13,319 nucleotides of DNA from positions 1 through 13,319 of the forward strand of contig JABMPK010000072.1 in the NCBI GenBank assembly GCA_013203725.1. Reading direction: 5' to 3'. Made by a program: the position numbers and the translations under genes. Shown piece by piece: positions 1-7,127 of this stretch (positions within the stretch are counted from its first letter, which is position 1; each line of letters begins with the position of its first letter). The DNA is from Candidatus Uhrbacteria bacterium (GTDB lineage: Bacteria; Patescibacteriota; Patescibacteriia; UBA9934; UBA11717). The notes beneath the pieces are model-generated. The model was given only the letters and a program-made list of their open reading frames with translations. It was not told the origin of the DNA and searched no databases.

Positions 1-701
1 AAAGACTTGTCATCTGTGAGCGCCGCCCAGTTGTCGTCTCCTGTCTCAAGCTCCGGCGAACCAAGGGTGACCATGGGCTCTAGCGCCAAGACCATACCAG
101 ACTTCAGCTTTGGATTCGGGACGTGATCTGTTACGTAGTTTGGGATGAACGGCTCCTCGTGAACCTCGTGGCCAACTCCGTGCCCGCCATAACTTGTTAC
201 GATTCCGTAACCATGGGGTTTGATTGTATTTTCAATTGCCTGGCTCATATTCTGCAACGGAACGCCGGCCTTTGCAGCTTTTATCCCATTCGCCAGCGCC
301 GCCTTTGTAACATTCAACAATGAGCGAGCTTCTCCCGAAATATTCCCAACAGGAACAGTCATCGCCATATCAACAACAACGTCGTCAAGCCAAAGACCGA
401 TATCGAATCCAACAATATCCCCTTCCTCAAGTGCGATATCACGATCCCCTGTTCCGTGAATTACCTCCTCATTACGCGAAATGCACATGGTCGCTGGGAA
501 AGGAATATCACCGCCTGCCTTGTAGCCAAGAAATGACGGAACACCACCGCCATCACGAATAACCTTCTCTGCAATTTTATCCAACGCTGGCATCTTCACT
601 CCAGGCTTTACTGCTTTCACTGCTTCTCCGAGCGCCTTGCTCAAAAGCGCTCCGGCCGTTCGGAGCTTTTCAATGTCCTCGGATGATTTGATTAAAGCCA
701 T
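1..701 (-). CDS. map: Methionine aminopeptidase, type I (3' end cut by the window)
   Basis: Cytosolic metalloprotease that removes the initiator methionine from new proteins as they leave the ribosome. The frame stays open from ATG to the window edge, giving 233 whole codons of a family usually near 250-265, so only about the last 25 residues are missing. Four of the five metal ligands are visible: Asp100 in GFDIG, Asp111 in VVVDMAMT (the standard 11-residue spacing), His174 in GGHGVGHEV and Glu208 in ALEPMVT. His82 (VIHG) and His181 (HEEP) match conserved active-site histidines. The fifth ligand, a Glu in the C-terminal SxQxEHT motif, should lie just off the window. No N-terminal zinc-finger extension is present, so this is the short bacterial form. 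It starts one base after the adk stop (TAA-T-ATG) and is presumably cotranscribed with adk, the usual adk-map pairing downstream of secY. Confidence 0.96.
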   Translation of the reverse strand, partial: MALIKSSEDIEKLRTAGALLSKALGEAVKAVKPGVKMPALDKIAEKVIRDGGGVPSFLGYKAGGDIPFPATMCISRNEEVIHGTGDRDIALEEGDIVGFDIGLWLDDVVVDMAMTVPVGNISGEARSLLNVTKAALANGIKAAKAGVPLQNMSQAIENTIKPHGYGIVTSYGGHGVGHEVHEEPFIPNYVTDHVPNPKLKSGMVLALEPMVTLGSPELETGDDNWAALTDDKS

Positions 702-702
702 A

Positions 703-1329
703 TTATTCTAAAATTGATTTGATCTTATCGTGTACCTCTTCTATCGGCCCGGACGCGTCAATACGGGCAACGTTTACTCCATGTTCTGCAAGACCGGCAA
801 TCAGAGGCGCGGTGTCATTACGGTAAATGTTCAACCGCAACCGGATAGCTTCTTCTTTGTCGTCGTCGCGCTGAAAAAGCTCTTTCCCATCATCGTCACA
901 TCTTCCATTCTCTTTTGGTGGGTTCGAGTTCATGTTCCAAATGTGGCCATCTGGGCACATCCATCTGCCTCCAAGTCGCATTACAGCGTCTTCGTCGTTA
1001 AGCTCCAATACGATCGCCAGATCTGGAGTCATACGCTCAAACAGCAGATCTAACTGTCTAGCATCGCGAGGATATCCATCGATCAATGCACCGTTCTTTG
1101 CATCATCTTTTTTGAGTCTCTTATCAAGAAGCTCGGTGATAATTTCCGCTGGAACAAGGTTGCCCGGATCAATTATTGACTTGATTTTAACACCAAGCTC
1201 CGAGCCACTAGCGATTTCATCGCGAAGCAATGCACCGGCTCCGATAATTGGTATATTCATCTCTTGGGACAATAACTGTCCCTGAGTGCCTTTTCCTGAC
1301 CCCTGAGGGCCCATAAGTAGTATGATCAT
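703..1329 (-). CDS. adk: Adenylate kinase
   Basis: Interconverts ATP plus AMP and two ADP in the cytosol. I take the ATG giving MIILLMGPQ (208 residues) because the family begins right at the first beta strand. An ATG two codons earlier and a TTG six codons earlier are in frame and possible; none of the three has a clear ribosome binding site. The P-loop GPQGSGKGTQ is at residues 7-16, the GYPRD AMP-site motif near 85-89, and a long LID domain at about 118-158 ends in QRDDD. The LID looks zinc-type but altered: Cys125, Cys144 and Asp147 are present, while the second expected Cys is missing after a one-residue deletion and His129 sits nearby, so the site may be Cys-His-Cys-Asp or may not bind metal. 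It is separated from secY by about 70 bases containing a strong hairpin, so expression may be partly uncoupled from the ribosomal genes. Confidence 0.95.
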   Translation of the reverse strand: MIILLMGPQGSGKGTQGQLLSQEMNIPIIGAGALLRDEIASGSELGVKIKSIIDPGNLVPAEIITELLDKRLKKDDAKNGALIDGYPRDARQLDLLFERMTPDLAIVLELNDEDAVMRLGGRWMCPDGHIWNMNSNPPKENGRCDDDGKELFQRDDDKEEAIRLRLNIYRNDTAPLIAGLAEHGVNVARIDASGPIEEVHDKIKSILE

Positions 1330-1361
1330 ATGCATCGAGTTTAGCAAAGGTTAGCGAAAGA

Positions 1362-1403
1362 GTAAACCAAAAACGAGCCCTTGCAAGCTCGTTTTTAGTT
1401 TAC
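1362..1403 (-). terminator. Long hairpin between secY and adk, possible terminator or attenuator
   Basis: A perfect 10-bp inverted repeat (AAAAACGAGC at 1369-1378, GCTCGTTTTT at 1387-1396) with an 8-base loop is extended, after one mismatch, by six more pairs (GTAAAC at 1362-1367, GTTTAC at 1398-1403). It overlaps the secY stop codon. On the minus strand the 3' arm ends in five T followed by GG, so the T-run lies inside the stem and not after it, which is imperfect for a Rho-independent terminator. The near symmetry would allow action in either direction. Read-through to adk and map is likely at some level. Confidence 0.6.
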
Positions 1404-2677
1404 AGCTGCTCGTACTCGTACGAAACAAGCTGAGCCTCTGTTTGTCTTATAATATCGATAATAACTGCCACGATAATCAGCAACGACGTACCACCAACCA
1501 CAAGGGTCTGTGATCCCGTAATTGGCTGCATCGCCACAGGAAGTACTGCAATCACGGCTAGGAAGGTCGCTCCGATTAAGAGCAACTTGTTCATAGTCGA
1601 TGCAAGATACTTCTCCGTTGGAGCGCCTGGTCTAACACCCGGAATAAACGCCCCCTGCTTCTGTAGGTTCTCCGCCATATCTTCTGGCTGGAAAATAACT
1701 CCAGTATAGAAGTATGTGAACCCGAACACGAGAACGAAGTATGAGATTCCATAGAACCAACCATTTTGGAACAATGTAATCACCTGCTGAGCGAGATCTG
1801 CCACCCAAACTGTACGCGCCTGTACAAAGAATTGTGCGATCATTGTTGGGAATAGAACTACAGAAATCGCGAAGATGATAGGAATCACACCAGCCATCGC
1901 AACCTTTAGTGGAAGAGATGTTGTTACGCCTGCAGTCAAACGGTTTCCCGCATGATGTCGTGCGTAGTTCACTGGCACGTTTCGTACCGCCTCGTTGATC
2001 AATGTTACAACCAGCACTGTTACGATTGCCATTACCAGGAAGACGATGATGTTCATTGTCTGGCTAGAGTCAAACGTAAGAATACTCTGCTGCAAGTACC
2101 GTGGGTATGTTGCAATAATTCCCGCAAGAATCATTATAGACAGACCGTTTCCGATACCCTTTTCTGTAATCAACTCTCCAATCCACATCAAGAATACAGT
2201 TCCAGCTGTCATGACTAACATAGCCATGAACAAGTCGAATCCTGTGATGATCAACCCACCACTTCCCCCACTTTGAGAGATAAGCGCGATGAATCCATAC
2301 GCTTGGACTGCAGCCAGCGGAACCGACACCCAACGTGTCAGCTGGTTCAACTTTCGCCGACCCTCTTCTCCGCCCTCCTTCTGCATCTGCTTTAGCTTTG
2401 GGATAACCATCGTCAACAGCTGGAAAATAATCGAGCTGGTAATGTATGGCGCAACACCCAGAGCCACCACAGAGAAACTTTCAAGCGTTCCTCCAGAGAA
2501 TATGTTCAAGAGCCCTAGGAACTGGTTACCCTCCAACATTCCCTTCAATGCTCCTGGATCAATTCCAGGAACCGGAATATGCGCTAGAAATCGAAACAGT
2601 GCGAGCATGATAATGACATACAAGATACTGTTTCGTAACGGTTTAACGGTCCAGATTTTTTTGATTTTCTCTAACAT
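1400..2677 (-). CDS. secY: Protein translocase subunit SecY
   Basis: Main channel of the Sec translocon in the inner membrane, which passes unfolded proteins across or into the membrane with SecE and, for secretion, SecA. At 425 residues it is a normal length and the ten expected membrane segments can be placed roughly at 15-35, 66-90, 115-135, 148-168, 176-193, 208-228, 257-280, 305-327, 363-383 and 393-412. The signature stretch YITSSIIFQLL is at 79-89, GNGLSIMI at 176-183 and AGVIPIIFA at 262-270. The cytosolic loop with FIPGVRPG at 344-351 is the conserved ribosome and SecA contact region. As in most bacteria it follows rplO, here after 10 bases. It is the only gene in the window whose ATG is not preceded by T, and a small hairpin abuts its start. 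No Shine-Dalgarno is visible. Confidence 0.98.
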   Translation of the reverse strand: MLEKIKKIWTVKPLRNSILYVIIMLALFRFLAHIPVPGIDPGALKGMLEGNQFLGLLNIFSGGTLESFSVVALGVAPYITSSIIFQLLTMVIPKLKQMQKEGGEEGRRKLNQLTRWVSVPLAAVQAYGFIALISQSGGSGGLIITGFDLFMAMLVMTAGTVFLMWIGELITEKGIGNGLSIMILAGIIATYPRYLQQSILTFDSSQTMNIIVFLVMAIVTVLVVTLINEAVRNVPVNYARHHAGNRLTAGVTTSLPLKVAMAGVIPIIFAISVVLFPTMIAQFFVQARTVWVADLAQQVITLFQNGWFYGISYFVLVFGFTYFYTGVIFQPEDMAENLQKQGAFIPGVRPGAPTEKYLASTMNKLLLIGATFLAVIAVLPVAMQPITGSQTLVVGGTSLLIIVAVIIDIIRQTEAQLVSYEYEQL

Positions 2678-2678
2678 G

Positions 2679-2694
2679 AGAATGGGGTTATTCT
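2679..2694 (-). promoter_or_regulatory. Small hairpin at the rplO-secY junction
   Basis: AGAAT and ATTCT form a 5-bp stem around a 6-base loop. The stem includes part of the rplO stop codon and ends one base before the secY ATG. Such a structure could tie secY start access to ribosomes finishing rplO, but the stem is short and AT-rich and may be chance. Confidence 0.3.
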
Positions 2695-3119
2695 ACTTTT
2701 CCGCCTGCTGCGATAATCTTCTCTGCTGCTACCTTTGATACTTTGCAGCCCTTTACAACGACTGAATTTTGAACGTCTCCAACAGATAGAATCTTCACAC
2801 CCTTTGAAGTGTCTGAAATAAGTCCAGCTGATTTCAAGGCCTTCGGAGTAATCATAGCGCCTTTCACTCTATTTAGGTCCCCTACGTTTACAACCTCCAT
2901 CTTAGGAGCCAAACTCTTGAATCCTCGCAGCTTAGGCACACGAAGCAAGGTCTTCTTTAGACCCTTGAGCTTCAAACCGCCCTTTCCACCCGATCGTGAG
3001 CGCTGACCCTTGTGTCCACGTCCAGACGTCTTACCCTTTCGGGCAACTCCACGTCCAACACGCTGCTTTTTCTGTCGCGCACCATCGTTTGAAGATATTG
3101 TATGTAATTTCAATGACAT
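2688..3119 (-). CDS. rplO: 50S ribosomal protein L15 (uL15)
   Basis: Late-assembling large-subunit protein that threads a long basic N-terminal arm into 23S rRNA. The 143-residue length is typical. The N-terminal arm shows the family pattern RVGRGVARKGKTSGRGHKGQ at about 21-40 followed by a Gly-rich SGGKGG stretch, and the globular C-terminal part begins near residue 75. The start follows the rpsE stop after one base (TAA-T-ATG). GAAGG six bases before the ATG, inside the end of rpsE, may serve as a weak ribosome binding site. In most bacteria rpmD (L30) sits between rpsE and rplO; there is no room for it here. Confidence 0.97.
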   Translation of the reverse strand: MSLKLHTISSNDGARQKKQRVGRGVARKGKTSGRGHKGQRSRSGGKGGLKLKGLKKTLLRVPKLRGFKSLAPKMEVVNVGDLNRVKGAMITPKALKSAGLISDTSKGVKILSVGDVQNSVVVKGCKVSKVAAEKIIAAGGKVE

Positions 3120-3120
3120 A

Positions 3121-3882
3121 TTACGCCTTCTTTACATCAGTTGCCGGCTTTTCAGCTGACTTTTTTGCCTCAGGCTTCTTTACTGCTGGCTTTTTTGCCT
3201 CCGGCTTAGCTGATGACTTTACAACTTTCTTAGCATCCTGAGTTCGCTTTGCTTGTCGCTTTTTTGCATTGCTTTCAGAATCAGTAAGTGTTCCCTCTGG
3301 AATAACCATCTGAGAAAGGGCGTCAAACGTAGCCTTTGCAACGTTGATCTTGTTCTTTGATCCAAGGATCTTTGTAACAACATCGCTCACACCTGCAAGG
3401 TCTAGAATAACACGCATTGCACCACCAGATTTAAGTCCAGTTCCCTTTGGCGCTGGCATGATGATTACATTCGCTGCACCAAACTGCCCTTCCTGGCGGT
3501 GAGGGAACGTTCCTTCTACCAAATCAAGAGTGACGAGGTTGCGCTGCGCCTGATGGAATGACTTCTGAATAGCCAGCTGAACATCCGTTCCTTTGGCTAC
3601 TCCGAATCCAACACGCCCCTTTTTGTCTCCAATAACTAGAGCAACTCGGAAACGCATACGCTTTCCTCCGGTTGTAACACGTGTAACACGTGCTAGGTCC
3701 AATATACGCTGCTCAAATTCTCGTGGCTCTCGTTCTGGTCGTCGACTCGATCGTCGTTTTGAATCCCTGCGCTGACCACCTCCTCCTCGGCGATCATTTG
3801 TCTGGCTACCTCCAACCTTAGCCGCAGCGGGTGCTGCAGGCTTCTTTACCTCTACTTTTGCGGTTGTTGTTGTTTCTGCCAT
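3121..3882 (-). CDS. rpsE: 30S ribosomal protein S5 (uS5) with long tails
   Basis: Small-subunit protein near the mRNA entry site and decoding region, important for accuracy. At 253 residues it is about 85 longer than the E. coli protein (166). The conserved double domain spans about 57-196: the N-terminal RNA-binding part carries TGGKRMRFRVALVIGD and GRVGFG (71-94), and the C-terminal part carries GTGLKSGGAMRVILDLAGV (147-165) and INVAKATFDAL. The first 55 residues are Ala/Lys then Gly/Arg-rich (RRGGGGQRRD, KRRSSRRPER). The last 55 are Lys/Ala/Pro-rich with a KKPAVKKPEAKK type repeat. These tails look disordered. The start is well supported, three bases after the rplR stop; no internal Met just before the core offers an alternative. 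Immediate successor is rplO, with L30 missing. Confidence 0.96.
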   Translation of the reverse strand: MAETTTTAKVEVKKPAAPAAAKVGGSQTNDRRGGGGQRRDSKRRSSRRPEREPREFEQRILDLARVTRVTTGGKRMRFRVALVIGDKKGRVGFGVAKGTDVQLAIQKSFHQAQRNLVTLDLVEGTFPHRQEGQFGAANVIIMPAPKGTGLKSGGAMRVILDLAGVSDVVTKILGSKNKINVAKATFDALSQMVIPEGTLTDSESNAKKRQAKRTQDAKKVVKSSAKPEAKKPAVKKPEAKKSAEKPATDVKKA

Positions 3883-3885
3883 ACG

Positions 3886-4233
3886 CTAGAATTTTAGACC
3901 ACCTTCTCGCGCACCATCTGCAAACGCTTTGACGCGTCCGTGATAAGCGTATGATCCACGATCGAATATTATTGTTTCTATACTTGCCTTCTTAGCATTT
4001 TCAGCGATGAGCTTGCCCAACGCTGCTGCTTTTTCGATAGGTGTTCCTGTCTTCATCTCTTTGTCATTGATTGATGCCATAGTCTTCCCTGTATTGTCAT
4101 CAATCAATTGTGCTGTAAAGTGCTTAGCTGACCGAAAGACTGAAAGCCGTGGGCGCTCCGCTGTACCGTGCAAACGTGCTCGGGTACGGTGGGCGCGACG
4201 TGCTCGTAAGAAGTGTTTCTTAATTTGCGCCAT
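3886..4233 (-). CDS. rplR: 50S ribosomal protein L18 (uL18)
   Basis: Binds 5S rRNA with L5 and places it in the central protuberance of the large subunit. At 115 residues it is normal length (E. coli 117). A basic N-terminal arm (RARRAHRTRARLHG, residues 10-23) is followed by the core motifs RPRLSVFRSAKH (28-39) and the family ending DRGSYAYHGRVKAFADGAREGGLKF. It follows rplF by five bases, with AAGGG just before the ATG as a possible but very close ribosome binding site. Confidence 0.97.
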   Translation of the reverse strand: MAQIKKHFLRARRAHRTRARLHGTAERPRLSVFRSAKHFTAQLIDDNTGKTMASINDKEMKTGTPIEKAAALGKLIAENAKKASIETIIFDRGSYAYHGRVKAFADGAREGGLKF

Positions 4234-4238
4234 AGCCC

Positions 4239-4793
4239 TTATGCTGACTTAGCGGCCTTACCAGCCTTGCGACGAATTACTTCGTCCATATACTTAATTC
4301 CTTTACCTTTATACGGCTCTGGCTTTCTCAACTTTCGAATCTCAGCCGATATGTGACCAACCAATTGCTTGTCGATCCCTTTGACCGTGATCACATTCTT
4401 TTCAACCTCTGCCGTGATTCCGTCAGGCAGTGCGAAGTCGATCTCGTGCGAGTATCCAAGGTGCAAGTTCAGGGAATTCCCTTGAAGCGCCACCTTGTAA
4501 CCAACACCGTTAACTTCTAGTTGCTTTGAAAACCCTTCAGTTACACCTTTCACCATGTTGGCGATATTTGATCTCATCGTTCCCCAAAGCGATCGGTTTA
4601 ACTTGCTTTCGAGGTCTGTCATTGCAACTGCAATTTCTTTTCCAGCCTCTCCATCAGCGATAGAAACGGTCGCGTTTTTGTGAACATCCAGTTCAAGCTG
4701 ACCCTTAGGTCCCTTGACCGTAACATGCTTTCCTTCAACGCTTGCCTCTACACCACTTGGAAGTACTATAAGTTGTTTTCCAATTCGTGACAT
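4239..4793 (-). CDS. rplF: 50S ribosomal protein L6 (uL6)
   Basis: Large-subunit protein at the base of the L7/L12 stalk near the factor-binding centre. I start at MSRIGKQLIVLPSGV, the standard family N-terminus (184 residues; E. coli 177), and reject a 12-codon upstream extension that would overlap rpsH. Two repeated L6 folds fill about 8-82 and 90-165. The C-terminal signature GKGIKYMDEVIRRKAGK is clear. Four bases separate it from the rpsH stop, and TTAGG spanning that stop is the only Shine-Dalgarno-like sequence. Confidence 0.97.
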   Translation of the reverse strand: MSRIGKQLIVLPSGVEASVEGKHVTVKGPKGQLELDVHKNATVSIADGEAGKEIAVAMTDLESKLNRSLWGTMRSNIANMVKGVTEGFSKQLEVNGVGYKVALQGNSLNLHLGYSHEIDFALPDGITAEVEKNVITVKGIDKQLVGHISAEIRKLRKPEPYKGKGIKYMDEVIRRKAGKAAKSA

Positions 4794-4797
4794 AGGC

Positions 4798-5199
4798 CTA
4801 AAAAATTTCGCAAAGCACCTCTCCCCCAAGACGACGCTTACGCGCGTCCTTGTTTGTCATCAAACCATTTGGTGTTGAGATAATCGCAATACCAATGTCT
4901 GAGTAAACACGAGGAAGTTCTGTGACCTTCGCATACATGCGTCGGCCAGGTGTTGAAATGCGTTTTAACTTTCGAATAACTGGTCGTTTTCCTTCGTACT
5001 TCAAAGACACTTCAATGTCTTTGAACTTAGAGTTTGCTGCCTCTACAATCTTCACGGAACTAAGATAACCTTCTTTCTCCATTATCTTGGCAATCGCAAA
5101 CTTAATATTCGAGTAAGGTGCTCGAACTTGTTTGAGACTCGCCATCTGTCCGTTTCGGATGCGAGTGAGCAAATCTGAAATTGGATCTGTCGTAGGCAT
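4798..5199 (-). CDS. rpsH: 30S ribosomal protein S8 (uS8)
   Basis: Primary 16S rRNA-binding protein of the small-subunit body; in E. coli it also represses the spc operon by binding mRNA near rplE, a mode of control that cannot be judged here. I start at MPTTDPISDLLTRIRNG, the conserved N-terminus (133 residues; E. coli 130), and reject a 12-codon extension that would overlap rpsN. The C-terminal signature STPNGLMTNKDARKRRLGGE, followed by VLCEIF, is normal. It follows rpsN by one base (TAA-T-ATG). Confidence 0.97.
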   Translation of the reverse strand: MPTTDPISDLLTRIRNGQMASLKQVRAPYSNIKFAIAKIMEKEGYLSSVKIVEAANSKFKDIEVSLKYEGKRPVIRKLKRISTPGRRMYAKVTELPRVYSDIGIAIISTPNGLMTNKDARKRRLGGEVLCEIF

Positions 5200-5200
5200 A

Positions 5201-5386
5201 TTACCAGCTTGATTTGGTGATTCCGGGAACCTCACCTTTATTTGCTAACTCGCGGAAGCATATGCGACATAGACCGAAGTCACGCATAAATCCACGTGGT
5301 CGACCGCATTTCCAGCAACGTCGAACAACGCGTGAAGCGAACTTCGGCTTTCGTTTTGCCTTGGCGATTAAGGATTTCTTTGCCAT
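5201..5386 (-). CDS. rpsN: 30S ribosomal protein S14, zinc-binding type (uS14)
   Basis: Small-subunit head protein bound to 16S rRNA next to S3 and S10. This is the short 61-residue form with an intact four-cysteine zinc site: Cys24 and Cys27 (CWKC), Cys40 and Cys43 (CRIC). The ending GEVPGITKSSW is the family standard. It sits between rplE and rpsH, the ancestral spc position. Having only this zinc form inside the operon is typical of Gram-positives and of the Candidate Phyla Radiation; a second zinc-free copy elsewhere cannot be excluded. Confidence 0.98.
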   Translation of the reverse strand: MAKKSLIAKAKRKPKFASRVVRRCWKCGRPRGFMRDFGLCRICFRELANKGEVPGITKSSW

Positions 5387-5392
5387 AGCGAG

Positions 5393-5938
5393 TTAGTTCT
5401 GAATCTTCTTAAATGGGAAACCGAGTGCTTTGAAGAGAGCTTCGCCCTCCGCCTTGCTCTGCGCTGTTGTGGTTATTGTAACCTGCAGACCATGGAGCTT
5501 ATCTACGTCCACTGCAGAAACTTCTGGAAAAGCGATGTGCTCTTTGAATCCAAAGTTGAAGTTTCCACCTGAGTCAACGCTCTTCAGTTCAATTCCTCGG
5601 AAGTCGCGGATACGCGGGAACGTTACGTTTACAAGCTTCTCGATGAAGTCGTACATGCGTGGTCCTCGCAACGTCACTTTGATACCAACGGGCATTCCCT
5701 CTCGTATCTTGAACGTTGCAATAGACTTACGTGCCTTTGTGAACACTGGCTTCTGTCCAGTGATCTGCTCCAAGGTCTTCTCCACCGTCTCGGTATAAGC
5801 CTTGTCCTTGAGCCCTTTTCCTAAACCAACGTTGAGCGTTACTTTCTCAAGCTTTGGAACAGCGTTGACGTTTGATAGTTTCAACTCTTCCTTCAACTTT
5901 GGCACGGCTTCCAAATATTTTTCTTTCATTGTTGCCAT
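5393..5938 (-). CDS. rplE: 50S ribosomal protein L5 (uL5)
   Basis: Central protuberance protein that binds 5S rRNA and touches the P-site tRNA and the small-subunit head. I start at MATMKEKYLEAVPKL (181 residues; E. coli 179) and reject a basic 32-codon extension lying inside rplX. Family landmarks are the L5 signature around KVTLNVGLGKG (about 32-42), GQKPVFTKARKSIATFKIREG (about 60-80), with RGPRMYDF and FPRIRDFRG further on, and a C-terminal half ending ALGFPFKK. Four bases (GCGT) separate it from the rplX stop; no Shine-Dalgarno is evident. Confidence 0.97.
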   Translation of the reverse strand: MATMKEKYLEAVPKLKEELKLSNVNAVPKLEKVTLNVGLGKGLKDKAYTETVEKTLEQITGQKPVFTKARKSIATFKIREGMPVGIKVTLRGPRMYDFIEKLVNVTFPRIRDFRGIELKSVDSGGNFNFGFKEHIAFPEVSAVDVDKLHGLQVTITTTAQSKAEGEALFKALGFPFKKIQN

Positions 5939-5942
5939 ACGC

Positions 5943-6257
5943 TTAGATTGTTTCACTCTTACCAGCCTTTCTAAGAACGCGATTCTTGATCGTCTTCTTA
6001 TCCTTAGTGACCGTCTCGTATCCCACGCGGCCAACTCCGTCTGTTCCGACGATGGCTACGTTTGATGCGTTCATTGGTGCAGGATATTCGATCTTCTTTC
6101 CTTTCTGATTCGCGTTACCCTTCAAGTGCTTGGTTGTCATGTTTAGTTTATCGACCACTACCTTTCCCATCTCTGGAAAAGTCTGGATCACTTTACCGGT
6201 CTTTCCTTTGTCCTTACCGGCTAGGACTTTAATGTTATCACCTGTTCTAATTTTCAT
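5943..6257 (-). CDS. rplX: 50S ribosomal protein L24 (uL24)
   Basis: Assembly-initiating large-subunit protein near the tunnel exit. The 104-residue length is normal. An N-terminal KOW motif (GDNIKVLAGKDKGKTGKVIQ, residues 6-25) is clear, followed by NMTTKHLKG and a PMNASNVAIV segment that matches the family's PIHxSNV region with Asn for His. It starts three bases after the rplN stop (TAG-CCT-ATG). AGAGG ten to fifteen bases upstream, inside rplN, is a plausible weak ribosome binding site. Confidence 0.96.
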   Translation of the reverse strand: MKIRTGDNIKVLAGKDKGKTGKVIQTFPEMGKVVVDKLNMTTKHLKGNANQKGKKIEYPAPMNASNVAIVGTDGVGRVGYETVTKDKKTIKNRVLRKAGKSETI

Positions 6258-6260
6258 AGG

Positions 6261-6632
6261 CTAGAGTACCTCTGGAGCCAACGAAACGATCTTTGTGTAT
6301 CCCTGTGCTCGCAATTCACGAGCGATAGGGCCAAAAATTCGTGTTCCTTTTGGCTCTTTACTTTCTTTATCAACGATCACGGCTGCATTTTCATCGAAAC
6401 GAATGTATGTACCGTTTGATCGTCGGATCTCCTTTCTTGAACGCACTAGAACGGCGTGCACAATGTCACTCTTTTTGACGGCCGCGTGAGGCTGAGCCTC
6501 CTTCACAACACATGTCATAAGATCACCAATACGTGAGTAGCGTTTCTTGTACCCTCCGAGTACTCGAATCACCATGAGCTTTTTTGCTCCACTGTTATCG
6601 GCAGACATTATCATTGATTGATTCTGTACCAT
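6261..6632 (-). CDS. rplN: 50S ribosomal protein L14 (uL14)
   Basis: Large-subunit interface protein that contacts 16S rRNA helix 14 and is the docking site of the silencing factor RsfS. I start at MVQNQSMIMSADNSGAKKL, matching the family N-terminus exactly (123 residues, the same as E. coli); an earlier in-frame start would overlap rpsQ. The signature from ADNSGAKKLMVIRVLGG (10-26) through the central barrel to GTRIFGPIARELR and the universal ending IVSLAPEVL is fully intact. It follows rpsQ by four bases. Confidence 0.98.
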   Translation of the reverse strand: MVQNQSMIMSADNSGAKKLMVIRVLGGYKKRYSRIGDLMTCVVKEAQPHAAVKKSDIVHAVLVRSRKEIRRSNGTYIRFDENAAVIVDKESKEPKGTRIFGPIARELRAQGYTKIVSLAPEVL

Positions 6633-6636
6633 ATGA

Positions 6637-6918
6637 CTATTCTTCTGAGTCAACCTGCGTGTCGCGTTCACCTAGAACACGCCATCGCTTTGTCTTAGAT
6701 AGTGGTCGCATTGCTGCGAATGATACTTTGTCTCCTTCTTTGAACTTGTTCAATGGATCGTGAACGTGGAATTTCTTCGACACTCCGTATCGCATTTTGT
6801 ACTTCTTGTTCAATTTTGTTCGGTCAACACGAACCACAATCGTCTTATCCATTTTTGTGGAGACGACTGTTCCGCTCAATGTGCGGAGCATAGCATTGTC
6901 TGTATTCAATTCACTCAT
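6637..6918 (-). CDS. rpsQ: 30S ribosomal protein S17 (uS17)
   Basis: Primary 16S rRNA-binding protein of the small-subunit body with an OB-fold. At 93 residues it is slightly longer than E. coli (84) through an acidic N-terminal segment and a short acidic tail (DTQVDSEE). The core GTVVSTKMDKTIVVRVDR (16-33), the basic loop YKMRYGVSKKFHVHDP and GDKVSFAAMRPLSKTKRWRV are standard. It starts one base after the rpmC stop (TAA-T-ATG). Confidence 0.97.
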   Translation of the reverse strand: MSELNTDNAMLRTLSGTVVSTKMDKTIVVRVDRTKLNKKYKMRYGVSKKFHVHDPLNKFKEGDKVSFAAMRPLSKTKRWRVLGERDTQVDSEE

Positions 6919-6919
6919 A

Positions 6920-7126
6920 TTATGCGGTTGTGGTTTCCTCTGACTGCATTTGCTTAAGTCGAGTTTGGATTCTCGCGATTGTGTTTCGAGCTACTCGCAC
7001 TTTGCGGACGCTCTTTAGCTGGTTAGCAGCTAACTTGAAACGCAGCTCTCGAAGTTCCTCACGCTGTTCAGAAAGCAGCGTCTGGAGATCCTCCTTCGAC
7101 TTCTTTGATATATCTTGGAAGTCCAT
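6920..7126 (-). CDS. rpmC: 50S ribosomal protein L29 (uL29)
   Basis: Small helical-hairpin protein at the tunnel exit beside L23, part of the surface used by trigger factor and SRP. Its 68 residues fall in the normal range (E. coli 63). The first helix carries KSKEDLQTLLSEQREELRELRF and the second SVRKVRVARNTIARIQTRLKQ, the usual L29 signature. A short tail SEETTTA is added. It starts one base after the rplP stop (TAG-T-ATG). Confidence 0.96.
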   Translation of the reverse strand: MDFQDISKKSKEDLQTLLSEQREELRELRFKLAANQLKSVRKVRVARNTIARIQTRLKQMQSEETTTA

Positions 7127-7127
7127 A

